Assembly (NCBI RefSeq): GCF_001619985.1
Contig: NW_017264194.1
Span: forward strand, 1,917,511 to 1,981,510
Direction of reading: 5' to 3'
Source: Xylona heveae TC161
Lineage: Eukaryota > Ascomycota > Xylonomycetes > Xylonales > Xylonaceae
DNA length: 64,000 nucleotides
Positions 59,901 through 64,000 of the stretch are shown here, in pieces. The translations under genes were made by a program, and so were the position numbers. The notes under the pieces were generated by a model. That model had not been told where the DNA came from and searched no databases. It worked only from the letters and a program-made list of their open reading frames with translations. How positions within the stretch are numbered: the first letter of the stretch is position 1; every line of letters begins with the position of its first letter.

Positions 59901-62900
59901 TCTTGACAGAGAAAGCCTTGCCAAATGGACTATGACCGTCATTGCAAACTAGAGAAGGAGGGGGGGCCTTGGGGATTATGGGCCACGGACCCGGACAAGA
60001 GGGGGCACAACAGGCGTTGCGTCTGAAGCCTCGAGCGGGCCGTCCCGACCGTTTGGGTCCATTCACGTAATGTCTCAGCGCTATGTAGAAGAATTAGCCA
60101 GAGAGTCTCGCCCTGGACGAAGCAAGGGCGTAAGTCACCCGTGGCTTTTCTCACTCTGCACTGGCGTGGCGGACACGCAACTTCCCCGTCAGTCCTAGCT
60201 AGCAATCATGACAGGATCCCGCCCTTGGCCATGGATGGGTTTCAGAGAAGATGGTAAAAAAGGACGCCCCAAAAAGGCTGATGCGTTCGACTGATACAGC
60301 TCTCTCTTCTCACCGCTCAACCTCCCCGCTTTTAGTAGCCGCTGCCATCCCGGTCACCCTTCACCTCATTTGGAAATGATTTGTGGGGATCCAGTCCACC
60401 GGGCTTAACCCCAAGGCTGCTGCTGCTTTAGGCTGCCCCCCCTCTCCCTTTCCAACGCTTAAGCTGGCCCTCCCACCTGCAGTATACATTTCATGACCGT
60501 CCCAACGTTCGTGGGTCAGCACCATCATGAGGACGAGTGGCTCTCGTATTTGTAGAGGGGCTACTTGGATCGTGCAGCGGGGAAGAGATCTTCGTGAGCC
60601 GATAGGCCGGAGTGAGCACCTTTTTGCGAGTTCTGGGACCAAGGCATTCTTCTTTTGAGCCATTCAGGAACCATCTCACCGAATTCCAGTAAGCTGGCCG
60701 TGAAAGCTGTATGCACCAAATGAAGTCGAATAGTACCGATCCAATATTCCAGTACAGTGGTTCTTTACCACCCCTTGCGTCAACAGCTCAGAAAAGGATG
60801 TGTCTGCTGGCTTGGCCGTAAAGGGCCCCCCACAAGGAACTGCTAACTACTATATCCTTGTTTCAAAAATTAAAAGCGTGAAGCGCGGGAGTTCATGAGT
60901 AGCGCTTCTTGAAAGAGCGTCCCTTAGGCTGATCCACGCCCAAGGGGAGTGAGTCCTTTTCCCCGGCACGTCTACTTCCCCCGCATCCACTCGCCGGTCC
61001 AAGCTTTTGACTACCTAGTATGGACGTGGCCTTCTCCGGTAGCTCTAGCCAAGACCATGTCAGTAATAACCATCAGATCTCTTTCACCATCTCAGGCCCG
61101 AATGCTCGACCCTTGTCTGACTTGTGGGCTGTGGGCTTGATACACCATACGTGACCATCGCTTCTATGCAACCATGTGATCATGATATCTCTATTAAAAC
61201 CTATTTACATCGAGAGTGCTCAGAAATGTTAAGAGGCCAAGTATGGTCTGATCATGACTCGTCTTAAAACGCAACATGTATGACCAAGCTAATAATGTGG
61301 CTTCTCAGCGCTTGATTATCCATGATTGTTCATTTCGTAAAGCGACTATCGCCAGGCAATATTGAAATTAGTATGATGTTCGGTGTTGACAGTGCATGTC
61401 GTAATCCGGAGATGGACCACAGGAGAATGATCGTCAGCGACGAATATCATTGGGCCCTAGTACCATTCAGCTCATTCGCCAGTTTTTTCGGTCTCGGTTT
61501 GCAATAGTGAACCAAACCAGAATCGACAATTCTCTGGTTGACTTGATAGCGAGAGAAACACGTACGTCAACGCTGGATACGAATCCCCAAAATTATCTGC
61601 TGCATAAAATCTCTCAAACCCTCAAAATAGATCAGTGTACAGCTTAATACCCGCCAATTTGCAATCCAGCCCTTTCATAATTTAGCGATAAACATGCTGA
61701 GACATGCGCGTTTTGTCTGAAATGCAGGGCATAAAGCACGTTGTTCGAGATCTCATTACGGATTTCCAAATCACCATGTCAATCCCGTCGAAGCTAAGCG
61801 TGCAGTCGTATTTTTGGACACGTAACCTTCAGATAGGTAGTTCCACGATAATATTGCAAGCGTCAAACATCGGTTGCTTAACCGGATAGGTCAATCGACT
61901 TTGGACGAAACTTCAACCACGAACGACAAAAAGCCTGCCGATATTAGGCGTCAATAATGTGTTCTGAGACATTCGTAAGAGCTTGGCACATTTTGTCCAA
62001 TCAAGGGCCGTAGATGTCGCGTGCCTCAGATGTGCTGCACGACATTTTGGAATGATGGATCTCGCTGCAGCTTATCATCAGGGGTTGCCGAAGGAGAGGA
62101 ATGAGTTGTCTAATTTGCATTAGTAAATTCTGGGGTTATCATAGATGGTCGGCGAACCTGGTCACGGTTCACTTGTTCTCCAGCTCGACCAGAGTATGTA
62201 TCTCCCAGAGATGGGGCAGGCATGAGATACAAGAACTACCTAGCATTCATAAACATAAGGTATGCCTGCCCTTTCTCGCATCAGAATTAATCCCTGCAAC
62301 CAATCCAAATTGAAATGAAGGCGGACCGATTGAGGTCTTTGTCCAGCTCCGCCAAAGTGTCGTGCAAGTACTCTGGTAGAGCAAGAAAAAATGTGGCAAA
62401 ACATACACGTTTCCACCTGTGCTTCGCCATGTATTGTAAATGACCAATGAGCTTTTGATGAGGCCGACCATCATGAAAGTAAGGAAAGAAAAGAAGGGAA
62501 ACAGACTACAAGTATGCCTCGTGGGTGTACCTGAGCCTGAGCTTTCTCTTTTCTTTTTGTTCACGGGATAAAGGCACATAAAAAATTTGAGAATGGTTAT
62601 CAGGCATGGGAGAAAGCAAGGACCGTAACTAGCCGTCGACCATTCAGTCCTAGCTCTGGCTTTCCGTTGTGGTCAGCTCACCCTAGCCTATTGTCGATGG
62701 GCACTTGCCTTAATATTATGAGGCATGATTCTTGTTGCTTGTGGTGGGAAAGGAAGGTCCAAGTTTAACGGTCGTAAAGGCCCAGCAAAAGCGAAAAGCA
62801 CAAATGATAGTACTGTATTCACTACAACCAATGCTGTAAATTAGTGGGCCGGTCACGCCGCAGCCGAGAGCAGTAGCGACTTTTGCTTTTCAACTTGGTA

Positions 62901-64000
62901 GAATGAGAACCGCCGGACATGACCGGCTAAAGATGACTAGACACCAGTCCGTCGAGGCACCACCACACTTTTAATCTATTCTGCCGTGGTTGAGTTCCCT
63001 TATTTCAACTAACTAGCTCAACCTTTCGGCTCACCGTTTAAACCGTTTCTCGGGACCGACAAATGTCTCTTCGGACCCGACGGGAGGACTTTCCTCTGGC
63101 TTAGAGGGCATTAACTCTCTTGCCAGCGTCATGACCAAGTAGATCAATCGGCTTGATTGTCGCTGGAGTGCAAAATACAAAAAAGAATTGTGCAAGGAAT
63201 AAAGAAGCTGAAAGCCGACGGGGAGACTACTGAGGTCAAAGGGTGTACGAGCCACGAGTAATGACGAGGCAATCAAAGGGTGGCCATCTTTCTCTTCCCT
63301 TGATCGGTTTTCGGTAGGCTGAAATTTGGTCTTGGCTGACGGAAGACTTCTGGTTCTAACTGATGCACCTGGCTCGAGCAAATAGTGGGGGCGGGGGGAA
63401 AGCACTGAAGGATGTGCAGTAAAGAATAGGATGAGCGAATCCAGGATCACGTTTATTGATGGGGAAAAGTAGGTATTACAGTATTGCACGGTCTCTCGGA
63501 TATGCCCTTGCCCTGGTAGGGAAAAAATCAGCGAGATGGATGAACTTGGATATGGGAAAGACATGGACGAGAGAATTGAGTGAGTCGAGCCGGGAGCCTC
63601 AAATAGGTTGGATGAGGACCTGGAAACGTGACTTCGCTCTCCCTGTCCTGTCCTGTCTTTCCTTGATCCTTTACTTCGTCATGCTGGTGGGCGCCCCCCC
63701 ATGTCTCTGAAGCCTGTCGTTACTCTAGTCCAGACTGCTCATCACCAATCATTACATGGCTCTCATGTGGGCCTTGCAGCTTGGGATGACATCCCACTTG
63801 GTCATGTTATTGCGGTCATCTGAATTGTTCCCTTTGTACGCTATCTTTAGCTCATTCATGGGTAACAGAGATTTGGGGACTTTTGGAGGGCATGAGGAGT
63901 TCGTTTCGTAATTTGTCCATGGCTCAAACGCCGAAAGAGCTTGTTGCCGTTGGTGGGCCCAGAATGCACAATTACGAGGTGGGTTGTGCCTGTCGACACC
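56954..64000. other. 7-kb gene-poor region to the window edge
   Basis: No gene supported. It begins with the pns1 3' flank, including a long T tract (about 56987-57018). Simple repeats: C13 at 58074-58086, an ACGA tetranucleotide run at 58104-58131, and A23 at 59202-59224. The longest frame, 177 codons at 63031-63564 (minus), is Ser/Leu-rich and its last 33 codons look protein-like, but no motif or splice partner was found. No terminal repeats or transposase motifs seen. It may be the long upstream region of a gene beyond the edge, or may hold non-coding transcripts. Confidence 0.45.
58104..58131. repeat. Tetranucleotide microsatellite (ACGA)n
   Basis: About five ACGA units followed by two ATGA variants lie in the gene-poor right end. 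They sit 18 bases after a C13 homopolymer. Confidence 0.8.

Noticed and set aside
63031-63564. 177-codon minus-strand open frame near the right edge
   Set aside because: Ser/Leu-rich without motif, signal peptide or splice partner. Kept as a note only, not as a gene.

Overview
The window is nuclear DNA of a filamentous ascomycete. It has short spliceosomal introns (about 50-140 nt) with GT-AG ends and CTAAC/CTGAC branch points, no bacterial features, and fungus-specific proteins (Nur1, a Sch9 kinase with a C2 domain, a Fol1 fusion, GPI-anchored Ser/Thr-rich proteins, mannitol-1-phosphate dehydrogenase). Protein character suggests Eurotiomycetes (an Aspergillus, Penicillium or Talaromyces relative). 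That placement rests on recall of family members, not on a search. I rebuilt nineteen protein-coding genes by joining exons with consistent phase. I found no tRNA, rRNA, transposon, virus-like element or CRISPR array.

Layout. At 1.7-3.3 kb lies a Nur1-type nuclear rim protein. At 3.8-4.8 kb lies an orphan proline-rich protein with a C-terminal membrane segment, preceded by a cluster of related hairpin modules (4.88-5.32 kb). L-galactonate dehydratase (6.5-8.3 kb, pectin-sugar catabolism) converges on an RBM25-like splicing factor (8.7-11.5 kb), which diverges from mitoribosomal bS21m (11.9-12.7 kb). Next come two cell-surface genes transcribed away from each other: a kelch receptor-like membrane protein (13.3-15.9 kb) and a very large, many-exon, mucin-like GPI-anchored protein (18.25-25.06 kb). 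They are followed by a conserved type I membrane protein with a 16-nt exon (25.5-27.1 kb).

From 27.6 to 56.95 kb most genes are housekeeping: glucose-6-phosphate isomerase, Sch9-type kinase, Ada2 (SAGA), a Cdc25/Ych1-like rhodanese phosphatase with unusually long introns, mannitol-1-phosphate 5-dehydrogenase, Tim21, Glo3 ArfGAP, the trifunctional folate enzyme Fol1, a nitronate monooxygenase, an NmrA-like protein and a Pns1/CTL transporter. The last 7 kb (57-64 kb), and 41.15-44.4 kb, hold no gene I can support.

How the genes relate. There is no biosynthetic cluster. Several pairs share divergent promoters (RBM25/bS21m, Sch9/Ada2, Tim21/Glo3, Fol1/nitronate monooxygenase, NmrA/Pns1). Pgi and mannitol-1-phosphate dehydrogenase both act on fructose-6-phosphate but lie 10 kb apart. 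The observations I consider most worth following are the hairpin-module array beside the orphan gene, the surface-protein pair, a GC-AG intron in fol1 supported by phase, the two long introns in the ych1-like gene, and a conserved-repeat/hairpin block between sch9 and ada2.
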